Assembly (NCBI RefSeq): GCF_041296385.1
Contig: NC_091017.1
Span: 14,688,001 to 14,752,000, forward strand
Length of the DNA stretch: 64,000 bases
From: Aphelocoma coerulescens
Lineage: Eukaryota; Chordata; Aves; Passeriformes; Corvidae
Reading direction: 5' to 3'
The position numbers and the translations under genes were made by a program. Of this stretch, positions 1-11,260 are shown piece by piece. Below the pieces are notes generated by a model. That model was not told the DNA's origin and made no database searches. It was given only the letters and a program-made list of their open reading frames with translations. Position 1 is the stretch's first letter; each line of letters opens with the position of its first letter.

Positions 1-38
1 AGCCCTGCCTGGAGTTTCTGCAGCCACCAGGCAGGGCT
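1..38. other. Perfect 12-bp inverted repeat (hairpin), copy 1
   Basis: AGCCCTGCCTGG at 1-12 is exactly complementary to CCAGGCAGGGCT at 27-38, with a 14-base loop. In copies 2 and 3 (23870-23907, 47790-47827) it sits 20 bases after the PQV-stop, so it would form a GC-rich stem in the 3' UTR of any transcript running through. Confidence 0.75.
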
Positions 39-623
39 GGCCCTGCAGCCACCCTGGCTTCTGCTTCCTCATGAGCACCTCCTTTAGGAGAAAGGAGAGA
101 GATTGGGGAGAGCTGCCCTGTGAGGGCAGCACCTGCTAAGTAGCTTGGCTACAGCTGGGCAGCACTTGAATTTTTGACTCCTTGCTGGGCCTGTGACCAG
201 TATTGGCCAACAGAAATTCCTCGAGTTGCTGCCACATTTTTTATTGTACACCTTAGTCATTACAAATGTTGTGTTGTCCTGTGGTGCAAGCAGTGGGGAA
301 TACTCAGAAGCTGTAACCTGCCATCCCACGGGGCCTTTGCAGTGTCATTTTCCATAAAACACAAAGCTCTGTGAGCCCCTCTGGGCAAAGGGATGCATTG
401 CCTTGATCTGCTGGCAAGCTTGCAAAAGAAAATGAGCACGATGTGCCTGGCTGAAGGGCTGGGAGGCTGTAAAAACCCTCTCCCTAAAGCGGCACCTGCT
501 GAAAGCCAAAAGGCTTTGCAGGTCCTCTTGGAGCCAAGTGACTGCAGTCATTGACTGGACTCTGCCAGTGTGCCTGTTGGATGAGTCCAACCAAATGTTT
601 TCTCTTCCCTCCCTTTGTCCCAG

Positions 624-1920
624 ACCTTTCTGCTGGACAAAGCCAAGTGACGTGACCAAGAGCCGGACTGACCTCGTGCACCGAATGAGACCGAATTTAC
701 AGTGACCCAGACTGGAATCCAGTGTGCCTTGACTGGGTCTCCAGGATGTAAATAGTTCCAAGTTCTCTGTTCTTTTGAAGCCTTACAAACAGTTCTGTTT
801 TGTTTTTATTGTTCAATGCAAAGATCTGCATATTATTTTTGTTTGAAATACAGTTGTAAGTTATTTTGGTTACCTTTGGGAAACTTTGTGGTTTTTGAGG
901 GTAATGCTTTTCTGCCTTGCAAAAGAAGAGATGGAGGGGGGTACCTGCCTTTAAAAAGACCACGTGAAATTTTTGGAAAGGCTGGTTATTTACTTTAAAA
1001 ATAATGATTGGAACAAAACTGTTAGCACTTTCTGCTTAAAATCTGAGCCCAAAGAAAGGTTGGTGAGTTATGCTGTGGTCTGCACTTCATTAGAATGGCC
1101 TAAGCATGGCAGAATTGGGTCTGTTGGCAAACAACCGCAAAGTCAGAACAGAAAACGGGACTGTTTGGGAAACAACTCCTTCTCACACACTCAGCTGTGG
1201 TAAATGCAGAGATAGTTGTGACTGGAGTGAAAGGAGCTGGTGCTGACTCCAGCTGTGCACAGCTGTAATTAGCAGCCCTCACTCTGCCCTGAGCCAGTCA
1301 TACAGTGCCATGCACGAGTGATCCCTACATTGTCCCTTCCTGGTGCAGTATCTGGCATCTGCTGACTGAGATGCCATCATCTAATGTAGCTTCACTTTGG
1401 AATTTACTAGGAAAACAAACAAAAACAGAGCAAATGCTCATAAGCTCTGCTCAGTTTTGGCCTGTTAAGAACACCGATCCAAAGGCAGCAGTTTTGTGTA
1501 AACAGAAATGATGAAAAGTCAGCTTTGCTGAGGAGTCCCAGATGCAGATTTCCTGTACAGCAGCACAGCTCCTACTGGCACAGGACATGAGTTCCTATTT
1601 GCCTGTGACTGATTTGCAAACACCTGCTGAGAACAAGCTGAGTAACCACACTTGGCTCTTCAAAAAGTCCAACAACGTGATATGTGTAGCAGTGTTAACA
1701 GCCAGGCCACAGCATGTCACACGTTGAATTGTCCTCGCAGCCCTCGAAGAAATCAGTTAAACTGCTTAAACTTAGCGAACCCTAAAGGAAAATGCTTTAA
1801 TGCTGAAGCTTTAAAAGTATCCATTTTCACCAAAATGCCATCAAAGAATCCCAATCCAAAACAAACCACGAGCATTTGGTTTTAAAGTAGTCTAAATAAA
1901 AACTTTTTGAGCAAGCAGAA
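624..1920 (+). pseudogene. AFF1-like: Probable last exon and 3' UTR of the preceding AFF1-like copy
   Basis: A strong pyrimidine-rich acceptor (CCCTTTGTCCCAG) ends at 623. Reading from the second base of the exon gives a short open frame ending SRTDLVHRMRPNLQ and TGA at 703-705. AFF1/AFF4 end with a last exon carrying the pattern (T/V)DLV(H/R)YTRQGxxxLxQ, so the TDLVH core and position fit. An AT-rich tail follows, with AATAAA at 1895-1900. The gene it closes lies to the left of the window; by the tandem layout the equivalent exon for copy 1 is at 24493. No exons for the rest of the C-terminal domain were found between 23850 and 24492. Confidence 0.45.
1895..1900 (+). terminator. Candidate poly(A) signal for the distal 3' UTR
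   Basis: AATAAA about 1.2 kb after the TDLVH exon stop; the copies are at 25764-25769 and 49684-49689. The sequence between is AT-rich with no coding appearance, as expected for a 3' UTR. Confidence 0.35.
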
Positions 1921-2841
1921 GGGAAAGATTTATTAAGTAGCTAAGCAGCACTTCATTTGTAATAGTGGTTGAGTGTACACATGCAGTAAGTGAAAGGAGC
2001 TAAACCTTAGTCTCCCAAATGGTGTCCTGCAAGTTAGAGAAAATCCCTTTTCTTTCAGTAAGTAAGTAAAACAAGCAAAATACTTTGCTTGTAGATTATT
2101 CAAGTGTTTCCCCCAGCATCTGGAAAAAATAAGCTCCCTTTTTAAATGTATTTTCCCGTATTTTGATGTTATTATCAAGCAAACAAATAGGCTCTTATTG
2201 TACAATATGGGAAAGCAGTCAATTATTCTGAAGTGCTAGAATCCATTTAAGAATGTTTGAAAGCATTTAAAGCATCGACATACTATTTTTCTAGTGTGGC
2301 TTTACAATAGTTTTAATTCTCACTGACTGTGTGCCATGCTTTCCTTGCAGACAACTGCAATTACAGCTTTACCTGTGAGAGCCTCCTGTCCTTATGGCTG
2401 GGATCCTCATTAAGATTTGAGACAACACTCTCTGCCACCTTAAAAAATACACCCAAACACATAGAAAGCCCCAACAAACCAGAACCCCCCTCGTGCACAT
2501 TTACTATAAGCACCAAGTTTTCCATTTGGAAAGCACCAAGTATCAGATTCATCCAGACAGAGGTCCCAGGTCTGCTGTGAAATACATCTTAATTCAAGTC
2601 AATGGCAGAAAGAGGCACTTGGGGAAAGGATTCATCTTTTCTTAAGGCAGACTGCTGGAGTAGAGCAGATACAGTATGTTCTAAAAGAGCTTGTTTCTTC
2701 TTAGTGTCAATGCAGAAAGGCTATTGCATTTATCTAACAAAACACAGGTCTAATTCACGCAAAAACTCCACTTCAGGAGACCCAGAAAGAGGCACGGGGA
2801 ATTCTAATTAATCTGACTTTTCTCTCCTTTTATTTCATAGA

Positions 2842-2881
2842 AATATATATATATGTAAATATATATGTTATATATATATAC
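2842..2881. repeat. AT-dinucleotide microsatellite
   Basis: Interrupted (AT)n tract. It is the same length in all copies (26711-26750, 50631-50670), which is notable for so mutable a sequence. Confidence 0.9.
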
Positions 2882-3441
2882 ATCAATCACTTTTTTTTTA
2901 AGTTGCAAGAAAATCAAGTCTAATTTCTTACGTTTTTCCCTATGCAAAAAGGCCCTCCGGATCTAAAAATGCCTGCCATCCCATGCATGCTTTGTTGACA
3001 TACCAGGATCTTGAATCTGGGTGAGTCAGCCAGGCATCCATCCCAGACATCCATCCCTGTTCCTGATGGTCTGGCTGTACTTGGGCACTGCACCAGGGCA
3101 AAGGAACACCTCAGTGTTGCAGCTGAAGGAGACACAGAGATTCTGAACTGGATCCACCATCACTCACCCATAGATTTCAGATCCTGGTAAAGCGGATTAA
3201 CACATTTACATTACACCAGTCAATCTAAAATTATTAAATCAGGTTGTTACCACGCTGTTCTCAAAAATTCTCAGGAGAGGAATTACCTAACTTTAGGCAT
3301 ATTTCTTTTTGTATGTAAAGACAGTGTGTTCCATGACCACCACTACTGTTTGATCATGGGTTTTAGTCTTACCTTCTGTTACAATTCATCCTGAATGGTG
3401 GCTCTTACAGTGCAGCTCTTTCTAAGGAAGTTCCCTTCTCT

Positions 3442-3456
3442 TCACTAGAGGGCAGC
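3442..3456 (+). promoter_or_regulatory. CTCF-like site, copy 1
   Basis: TCACTAGAGGGCAGC matches the vertebrate CTCF core CCA(C/G)(C/T)AG(A/G)(G/T)GGC(A/G)(G/C) at every position except the first. It lies between the poly(A) end of one gene copy and the promoter of the next, where an insulator would be expected. Confidence 0.45.
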
Positions 3457-3549
3457 CCATAACCCCTTATAAGCAACTACCAGCCTGATAACATTACAGC
3501 AAGCAAAATAAAGTTCTTTAAGGACAGCTGAGTTTTAGACTGATAAATT

Positions 3550-3930
3550 GTAGATACAAAAATGCTGCTAGCAAGGATTTTCTTGCTATTTTCTAAGTCC
3601 GTGAGAGACTTTTCTCTCTCACAGAAGAGGTGGCAGGGAATGTAAACAACCAAGCCACCTGCAACCTTGAGAAGTCTTGTTTATGGTATAGTAGAAAAAT
3701 ATTTTGGCAATGGATGTTTTAGGATTTTAGCCAACCACCCCCAAGGGGTGGCTGATCCTTTGTCCAATTAGACTATAAAGAAAAAGTCTATAAAAGAGTT
3801 TGTAAAATAATTAAATAGATCAATCTTGCTGCACAATTCCTGCCTGCTGGATCATCTCTCCTCCTCCTCCCTATGGCTGCAGGACATGGTGATATACCCT
3901 AGGGCCCAGGCCTGTGGTAATAATAAATCA
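3550..3930 (+). mobile_element. Endogenous-retrovirus LTR-like block, copy 1 (ends approximate)
   Basis: About 380 bp with the layout of an avian beta-retrovirus-type LTR on the + strand. It has a pyrimidine/purine start (GAGAGACTTTTCTCTCTC), a CCACCCC/GGGGTGG stem near 3735, a TATA-like CTATAAAAGAG near 3789, an AATTAAATAG polyadenylation-like site, and a C-rich U5-like tail. No gag, pol or env remnants adjoin it. The ends and any target-site duplication are not resolved. Confidence 0.5.
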
Positions 3931-5210
3931 GGGACCAATTAAAACCAAAATTATTTCTGCTCCAATACTGCCATTACTGTAAGTTTCACTGGAACCTGGT
4001 AACAGTTCCCATCAGTGAGTGAGTTCAGTGGGTGTGAGCATATGCCCTGGGCCAGAACTCAGAACAAGACCAAGAATGATTCTCTGTTTTAGATGAGTTA
4101 TTCTGCATCCCGTCTGCAACTGAGAATAGCTGCATGACCAAGTCAAGGAGCCTCAGTGTACAAGTATTTGATTCCTGCACTTCTGATAGGAATAACCTAA
4201 GCAATGAAGTTTGCTTTCAAGAAAATAATTTATTAGAACAGTAGCTATTTTGTATTCCCCAAAGGAAAACTTACCAAAAAGAAAAGACGAAAGTACCGCT
4301 ATATACAAAGACAACAAACTTTAACAGCAGTTAAAGCATTTTAAACAGCAGTTTCCTTGTTTTAGAAAATTAACTCTTTAGAGAAGCATTACATCTTTAG
4401 ACGTATTCTGTACAATTCTTATGTGATCTGTTTTCACACAACAAAGGTAACCAATTAACAACTGGTCTTGAAGGCATAAGCTACCAGCTCATTAATTATC
4501 TTTCTTTTCTAGCAAAATCAGGCCTTATTTTCCAAGAAGTATGCTTTATTGTAAAAGATTATAACATCTAATTTCAGAAAATTTTCACTGCTTACAGGTA
4601 ATGGACAAAGTCTAGACAAGAAATAAGCAAGATAAAAGTGGCTCACATCAAGAATTGACTCTGTTCTCCATTTAGCTGATGATTTTCCCAAAATTTGCAA
4701 AAAAAAAGTACTCCAGAAGCCTCTGCTTACTGAAAGAGACCATTTAATAAAACCAAAGATTGCTGAGCAACTTTTACTATGCACAATACTAATGTAAGTT
4801 TCAACACCTGTTTAATGTCTCACTAATTCTTCACCAATTCCATATTTCAGAACTGGGAAAAGGCTGGAACAGCAGGTATATTACCCTTTTTACAGTAACA
4901 TTTTCCAGAGTTTTTAAGAGATACTAAGTGCATTCTAAGGAATCCATTCTTTATGTTGAGACTTTAGTACTTTTAGTCCAAAAATAACAAATGGGAAAAC
5001 TTGATTCCATAAAGCTGAAAAATCACTCAGCTTCCTATTCGGTACTTTGTAGGAGGAATATGAAGGGGCAATTTCTAGGAAAAAGAAGCATTCACATTAT
5101 GTACTTTACACTTGAATTTTTCAGAGAAACAACACTGAAAATTACAACAAATGGTATCTTTAAAACCGGCCAATATGAAATTAGAAGGTTGCCAGTTCTG
5201 CAGTTATGAC
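3931..5210. other. Intergenic, no gene seen
   Basis: AT-rich sequence between the LTR-like block and the CR1; I recognise nothing in it. It recurs in copies 2 and 3. Confidence 0.7.
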
Positions 5211-5485
5211 CATAGAATCACAGAATGGTTTGGGTTGGGAGGGACCTTAAAGATCATCTCGTTCCAACCCTCTGCCATGGGCAGGGGCATCTTCCACTAG
5301 ACCAAGTTGCTCAGAGCCCCATCCAGCCTGGCCTTGGACACTTCCAGGAGTGGGGCATCCACAACTTCTCTGAGCAACCTCTTCCAGTGCCTCATCATCC
5401 TCACAAGAATTTATTCCTAATACCTAATCTAAACCTTTTTCAGTTTGAAGTCATTCTCCCTTGTTTTGCCATGCTCTTCTAAATA
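5211..5485 (-). mobile_element. CR1: CR1 LINE 3' fragment, copy 1
   Basis: The + strand opens CATAGAATCACAGAATGGTT and continues with the well-known reverse complement of the avian CR1 3' end (GGGACCTTAAAGATCATCT, CCATGGGCAGGGGCATCTTC). The element therefore lies on the minus strand and is 5'-truncated, as usual. The open frame across it (5225-5482) is not a gene. Confidence 0.92.
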
Positions 5486-6489
5486 GTCTCTCTCCATGTT
5501 TTCCTCTTGTCAAAATATATTTCATAAAAGCCTTGAATTTCATAAGAGACAGACGCCTCTTTTTAGTGTTTTCCTAAAAATACTGCCCTAGTTTACTGCT
5601 TTCTTGGTTTTATTACTCCTAAGGAGGAGTTGATGTCATGCCAAGTGTTACAAGACCTTGAGGAAAAGGATTAGATTGCTGTGAGCAGGTAAAAGCTGGC
5701 CATGTGCTTGGCACATGGATCCTGCTACTACGAAAAATGGATTTTCTTTCTGTAACCCTTAGAGACAGTATGAATATATATTTACCAGTACTAAACTAGT
5801 AAAGAACAGTACATTAATAATCCAAATGACAGGTCATTTCTTTTCTCTCTGATGAACAGTCCATCCCACCAGCATCTCAAACTTTGGTTTATTTTGGGTG
5901 GTTGGCACTGTTCCTATCAATTCCTTCAAGTGAAATTATATTTATTTACAACAGCTGTCCTGTGAATGCAAGAATATTTGCTGTTGGCTTTGATTTGCTG
6001 GATAGCTAAAATTTACTGAAAGAGGTCAGAAAGATAGAAAGCAGTTCAGGGGAATAAACAGTGAAGGAGATTAAAGGAGTGAAAAGTTGGAGAAACACAA
6101 AAGGAAGAAAACACCAAAACCCACCAGGTCTGAAAAAGAAAGTAGAAACCTATATGAAAGGGAAACAGTTGCAAATGCTGAAAAAGTTCAAAAGGAAGAT
6201 GAGAGAGAGTATAAAATCTAAATTAATTTGTAACTTTAGCTAAATAATTAAGGCTTGGTAAAGTAAAAAATGGGGCCTCATCCCCCCAAAACCAAAAAAA
6301 ACTTCAAAGACTATTTAGCAAGAGACAGAAAACAGGTCAGGAAATGCCAGTCTGCTGGGATCTAGGCCGTTTTTGTCTTTATTTTGATGGAAGTTACACT
6401 TCTCTGAAAAAAAACCCCAAACCCTCCAAGTGCTGCAGTCACCTTTCAGCTGACTTTGACAGGTTTTGGATCAATGCCATTTGTATAAG
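5486..6489. other. Intergenic, no gene seen
   Basis: AT-rich sequence between the CR1 and the solo-LTR candidate. It holds only short frames, including a Lys-rich one at 6061-6243 that is base-composition driven. Confidence 0.7.
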
Positions 6490-7781
6490 TGTAGCGGGTT
6501 TAGTTCAGAAACCGGGCAGAAACACTAATTAAGTGCAGTGGTTTGGTTCAAAATATCTATTACTTACTTATTTTCCTTCTGTGAGATAAGAACTAGGAAA
6601 AAGCAAAGCAGGCACAAACCTTAAACAGCTGCAGTAAGAGTTTTATTACTAATAGAATTAAAAGTAAAGAGAAATAACAAGAAATTAAAGCAAACCCCCT
6701 CCCACTCTCCAGCACTTTCCTCCTTTTATCCAACTCACACAAAGGGTAACAGAACATGGGATGTTAGTCAGTGTTACAGTTCTTGGTAAGTCTCTCTCTT
6801 ACGCTTAAGGGAAAAAGGGTTTTCTTCAGCTGCACGTGGTTCCCAAACTGCCATCAACAGCAGACCCACCCAGAAAGAAACAATCTGCTCTGGTGTAAAA
6901 CATCTCTTCCGTGAAAAATCTCAGTTCCTTCACACTGCCAAACATGGGCCATCACACGGGGTTATTAATCTTTTTAAGGACGAGTTATTTTGACCTGAAC
7001 ACAAAGGCGTTCTTCCCCACAAGCCTCTAAAAGCCTCTCACTGCTTCTATATAGCCTGGCATAGGCACTCTTCACAGTCTTCATGGGCCACACATGAATT
7101 CTCCATCCCCCCATGTACTTCAAATGGATTAAAGAGACAAACAGATTGTGATATTACAGTTTCTTCCCACGGCAGGCAAGAAAGTTTTTTTAAGCTACAC
7201 GTGAAAAACGTGGCACCAGCCTCTTTTCTCCGGTTGCCATTTTCAGCTTTGTCTCACATGACTCACTTTCTCTTTCTCTCTGGCTCTGAAACTGCCATGT
7301 TGAAGAGTGTTCTTGTTCTGGCTTTACAGCAGAAGAAAGCCTCGCTCCCTCTGTGCTGCTGGCTGCATGGTGTCTTCCTCAGTTTAGCACGAAGTGTGCT
7401 GACTGCAGAAAGGAGGCTCCACTGGCTCCTGCTGGCTCCACCGGCTCCACGTGGAGAGGAGAGGGACCCGCCAGTCCCAAGAAGCCGCGCCGGATGGGTT
7501 TAGCTGTGTGGCAGACCATGGCTGGTTTTAGCTGCCTGCGGCTCTGGGATAGTTCCTCCCCCAGAGACCCAGGGTCCACGCTGCGGCATTGGGAAAAGGG
7601 GAAGGTAGCAGGGGGCCCGGCCTGGCCCAGCAGGGCCCAGAGGCTCGAAGCCCCCCCACCTTCTGGCAGGCGAACTGGGACAAAAGGCAATTCCCGCCTT
7701 TCCACGTGGTTTAAATATGTAAATTGCGAGAAGCGTCATTAGTCTAAAAGACTGTCCATCAACTCAGGTTCACCCACTACA
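6490..7781 (-). mobile_element. Solo-LTR candidate, 1.29 kb, copy 1
   Basis: The block begins TGTAGCGGG and ends CCCACTACA, giving TGTAG...CTACA inverted ends. The flanking pentamers ATAAG and TTAAG form a near-perfect target-site duplication. Read on the minus strand it starts TGTAGTGGGTGAACC, like many avian LTRs, with a TATATAG near 7052 and an AATAAA-type signal near 6645. No retroviral coding sequence is attached. Its GC-rich 7400-7690 part yields shadow frames on both strands. Confidence 0.6.
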
Positions 7782-9039
7782 TTAAGGTATCTAGAGTCAA
7801 GTTGAAAGAACTGTTAAACAAAAGGTTTCATCGGCACAAATAGTTTCATTGTGCCTCAAACACAGCTGAGCAGCTTCCTTACTACAGTCATATTCCCCTG
7901 TATTCCCCCACAATCCACTGTATTTCAGTATGAAAACAAGTTATCAGTAATGGTCATAAGATGGTGAATAAAACATGGCTGCTTGGTATCAGTGAGAGAT
8001 TCTGGAATCTTCATTTATCACCATGCTAGTCCAGTGTTACAGCAGCAGAAATACAACTAAAAGGTGAAAGCTTTCCATTTTTCCTCCACACTGTACATGT
8101 CTTTCATTAATACTCCTGATTCCAAATGGGGCTCAAGAATGTTTCTGCTCAATATTCACATAAAAGCATAAGGAATTCATAGCTAGGAGACAGTCCAAAC
8201 CTGGGTGCAGCACAACAGACACAGCTGGCTCCTCAAGTTGTATGTCTGGGCCAATTAAAAAAAAAAAAAAAGGTAGCAAGCAAACAGAGAATGCAGAAAT
8301 AGTTGCTCCAGAGGGTTTTTAAGGTGGAAAAGGAAATCTCCACCTGTTCCATTAAAAAATAAATAATCACTTCGCACTAGTTGCCCATGCATCACATTCC
8401 ACAGGCTGCCAGCATTAGGATCATGTGGGTAGATGACAAGAATTCAAACTACTGACATCAATTATAATTCATTGGTGACATCAGCTCCTGGTTGGATCAT
8501 TCCCTAAGTACTCTATCACTGTTACTCCCACCGTCACCAGGCTGAATATACACACAGGCCTTCTGATTCAGCTACACAGAACATATAAATACAAATGTTT
8601 AGTCATAAATTGAAATCATATAGCAAGGATTTGAATAATAGAAGATATTTTCCCTCTGTAAGGAAGTTATTTGAAGTATACCATAGCTGTACTTGCAGGA
8701 TGTCAAGATCAAGCATAAGAATTTGGATTCTTCTTTCCCAGCTTTCCACAATTACATTAGAACAAAAAAATGCTGGTTTATATAGAAATTATTTTGTTCC
8801 ATGAGTCAAACCGAGATAAGTTTGAGATTTCCTAGCTAGAATCCAACTATGTCAGTCCATTTTCAAAATAATGTGGGGTAACACAAATGATCCCACTTCA
8901 TGAAGGGCAGCCACTGAGCTGGCTGGAAGGAACAGGGTATTGTTCCATGAAAGACTTCCAGGTTTCTTCTCTCCCCACAGCCCTGTAACTGTGTCATGGC
9001 ACTGTGCCATAGGGAACATCCCAAGGAGGCCGGGAAATG
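7782..9039. other. Intergenic, no gene seen
   Basis: Unremarkable sequence with an A-run at about 8257-8271 whose length differs by one between copy 1 and copies 2/3. That indel opens or closes a short minus-strand frame, showing the frame is accidental. Confidence 0.7.
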
Positions 9040-9567
9040 CACTGGATTTATGGCAAAGGCAGGAAACGGGCCTGTTCTGTATCCCACACACTTCCAGAGC
9101 GCTGCCAAGGCACACGGGGCTGCAGGGACACGCCGTGTGCCAGGCGGGATTTGGTGTCACCCAGGTGCCTCAGCCCCAGGGCTGGCAGGGTTCCAGGCAC
9201 AGGGCAGCTGCCCCCGTCCCGTTTCCCGGCAGCCCTCCCGGCTCCACGGGGGCCACAGGCCTTGCCCACAGCCGGACGCCGCTGGCAGCTTTCCCCTTCG
9301 GCCACGCACAATTCCCTCTCCCTCCGTGGCACCAGCGGCCCCCGGGCTGCCTGCCTGAGCCCTCCGCACCCCCGGCCTCTTCCCGGGCACCTTTGAAGCC
9401 CTCTCTACCCGAAAGAACGGCAGCAGCCCCCTCCCCGGTGCTGTGGGATGCGGCAGGAAGCTCCTGGGAAAGCCGCTCAGCCCTCCTGAGGCCGGGTGCC
9501 ACAGCTGCCCTCAGGCTGCGAGGGAGAACAGCAGCGGCCTCTGCCAGCACCTGCCAACTCCCGCGGG
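9040..9567. other. GC-rich block of unknown origin, copy 1
   Basis: A strongly GC-rich stretch directly before the CR1 fragments, open in four or more frames. It may be a further decayed transposon or a small CpG island. The sequence alone does not decide. Confidence 0.5.
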
Positions 9568-9757
9568 TGCCTCCCGAGCCTCCTCTGCTCCAGGCTGAGC
9601 ACCCCCAGCTCCCTCAGCTGCTCCTCATCACACCTGTGCTCCGGAGCCTGCACCAGCTCCATGCCCATCTCCTGGACGCGCCCCAGCCTCGTAGTGCGCT
9701 CCCAAAAGCGGGCCCGGGATTCCAGATGCACCCTCAGCAGTGCCGAGCACAGGAGCA
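9568..9757 (-). mobile_element. CR1: CR1 internal fragment, copy 1
   Basis: TCCAGGCTGAGCACCCCCAG, CTCCTCATCACACCTGTGCT and GTGCCGAGCACAGG are the reverse complement of an internal CR1 segment lying upstream of its 3' end. The same fragment is at 33438-33627 and 57357-57546. Confidence 0.75.
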
Positions 9758-9767
9758 TTGCTCCAGG

Positions 9768-9835
9768 TCACAGAATCATAGAATATTCTGTGCTGGAAGG
9801 GCTCCACAAGGGCCCTGAAGTACAACCAAAACCTC
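9768..9835 (-). mobile_element. CR1: Second CR1 3' end, short, copy 1
   Basis: CACAGAATCATAGAATATTC followed by GTGCTGGAAGGG is a CR1 3' end in reverse orientation. It follows an internal CR1 piece of the same orientation in the wrong order, so it marks a separate or nested insertion. It recurs at 33638-33705 and 57557-57624. Confidence 0.75.
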
Positions 9836-10570
9836 TCACAGCGATGTTCAAATGTCAGAAGCAGCAGAAGAAAGGAAGACATTTTTCTTATCAGAGCATC
9901 AACCAACCTGAATTAATACAATGAAATGAAAAAACAGGTTAGGATGGAACACTCTCAACTTATTTACATACTGCCTTCCATCATTTTAAAACTTGACTTT
10001 ATGTGGTTGGTTTCTAGCATTTTTCACTTTCCTTTTCCTGGCCAGAAATGAAATAGTTCCCTTAAAAATAAGACCAAGACGTGCCCACCGCTGGCCATAA
10101 AGGAGCCCATCAGCAATGGCAGTAATGCCGCTGGGATAAAATACTCAAGAGGGGGAAAAAAAGGTATGGCCCAGATTGCAGCCGGAGAAGAAACCACGGT
10201 GCCAAGAGAGAGCCTCAGGGAAATTGACTTTTTTAGATTATTTGTGTCTATTTGGCCGAGAGGATTTAAGACTGCATTCCCCATCTGATGGAGTCACTCA
10301 GTGTGCAGAATGCTTTTTCACATGAAGTCTCTCAAGACTTATCTCTGCTTGAAAGAATCAAGAACTTGCGAATGATATACATAAGTTGGGTTGTTCTGGT
10401 GTCTTGGTTTTTTATCCCATTACCAAGTAATTTACATGTGAAATTCTTGTTGCAGAGGCCCCAGTCCAGGGGCTCTCCTGTCTGGACCGGGACACAGCCT
10501 CCCTGAGTTTCCATCAGTGCTCAAGGGCCACAAGACGTGCAAGTCCCATCAGTGAATTTCTTGCCAGCTT
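9836..10570. other. Intergenic, upstream of the CpG-rich block
   Basis: I see no recognisable gene or repeat; the GC content rises towards 10570. Confidence 0.6.
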
Positions 10571-11260
10571 TACTCATGGGATGCCCCTGAGCCTTTGGAC
10601 AAAGCAGCTGCAGCTCTGGCCCTGGGCCCTGAGGGCTCCCTCAGTGGCTCCTTCTCAGCTGCCGGGCAGGGCCCTGCGGCTCGGTGGCGCAGGGCCGTGC
10701 GGCCCCGCCTCGGGCACAGCCCGTGTGCGGCTGCCGGGCAGGGCTGGGCTCCCGTGTGCAGCAGGGGGTGCGGGCGGGGCTCCAGCAGGGTTCCGTGCCC
10801 TCTGAGCCCCGCCCTGGGCACCTGGACACCGCCCCGGCCGTGCCTGTGACGCTCCGTTGCCACCGGGGCCATGGCAACAGCAGAAGCGTCTTCGGGAATC
10901 GCCCCGCGGGCTGCAGCAGCACGGAGCGAGCGCGGCTGCCATTGTGGGAGGCATTCCTTGGCCAGAGAGCCTGTTGGCAGCGGCACTGCCGTTCCCGGAG
11001 GCATTCCTTGGTCAGAGGGCCTGTTGGCAGCGGCACTGCCGTTCCCGGAGGCATTCCTTGGTCAGAGGGCCTGTTGGCAGCGGCACTGCCGTTCCAGGAG
11101 GCATTCCTCGCCCGCAAGGCCCACTTGTGCCAGGTGATTCTCCCCTTGGCTGCGCGGGGGCAAACGGGCCAGCCACGGATGGCTCTGCTGCCTTCCTGCA
11201 CCGTGCAGCAACAGGAACAGCTTCAAATGCGGGTTCTTACTGCTGCCTCTGCGAGCTGAC
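10571..11260 (+). promoter_or_regulatory. CpG-rich block, probable AFF1-like promoter, copy 1
   Basis: A ~690-bp GC- and CpG-dense block in otherwise AT-balanced sequence, 2.5 kb upstream of coding exon 1 on the same strand. It has GC-box-like sites (GGGCGGGGC near 10771, CCCCGCCC near 10807), paired GTTGCC/GGCAAC half-sites around 10855-10876, and the 50-bp minisatellite at 10947. A donor-like CAG/GTGATT at 11131-11139 could close a non-coding first exon. There is no TATA box. AFF genes have CpG-island promoters with non-coding first exons, so the placement fits. Open frames here on both strands are explained by GC content. Confidence 0.5.
10947..11110 (+). repeat. 50-bp minisatellite, 3 full units plus partial, copy 1
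   Basis: Units start at 10947, 10997 and 11047, and a decayed partial unit at 11097. Each starts GGAGGCATTCCTTGG and contains the small inverted pair GGCAG/CTGCC. It lies inside the CpG-rich block. Confidence 0.95.

Larger units (their letters stand above)
1921..3549. other. Intergenic, AT-rich, no gene seen
   Basis: AT-rich sequence with the AT microsatellite at 2842 and the CTCF-like site at 3442. Short frames here have no family resemblance and no splice support. The same block is at +23869 and +47789. Confidence 0.7.

Noticed and set aside
7201..7742. Frames of 79-129 codons on both strands
   Set aside because: They lie wholly within the solo-LTR candidate, in its GC-rich part, with no retroviral protein resemblance.
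8940..9818. 292-codon open frame on the + strand (repeated at 32810 and 56729)
   Set aside because: It runs through GC-rich sequence and two antisense CR1 fragments. Several overlapping frames on both strands are equally open, and the peptide has no domain character.
10947..11110. CRISPR-like array of 50-bp repeats
   Set aside because: The units abut with no spacers, and the surroundings are vertebrate nuclear DNA.
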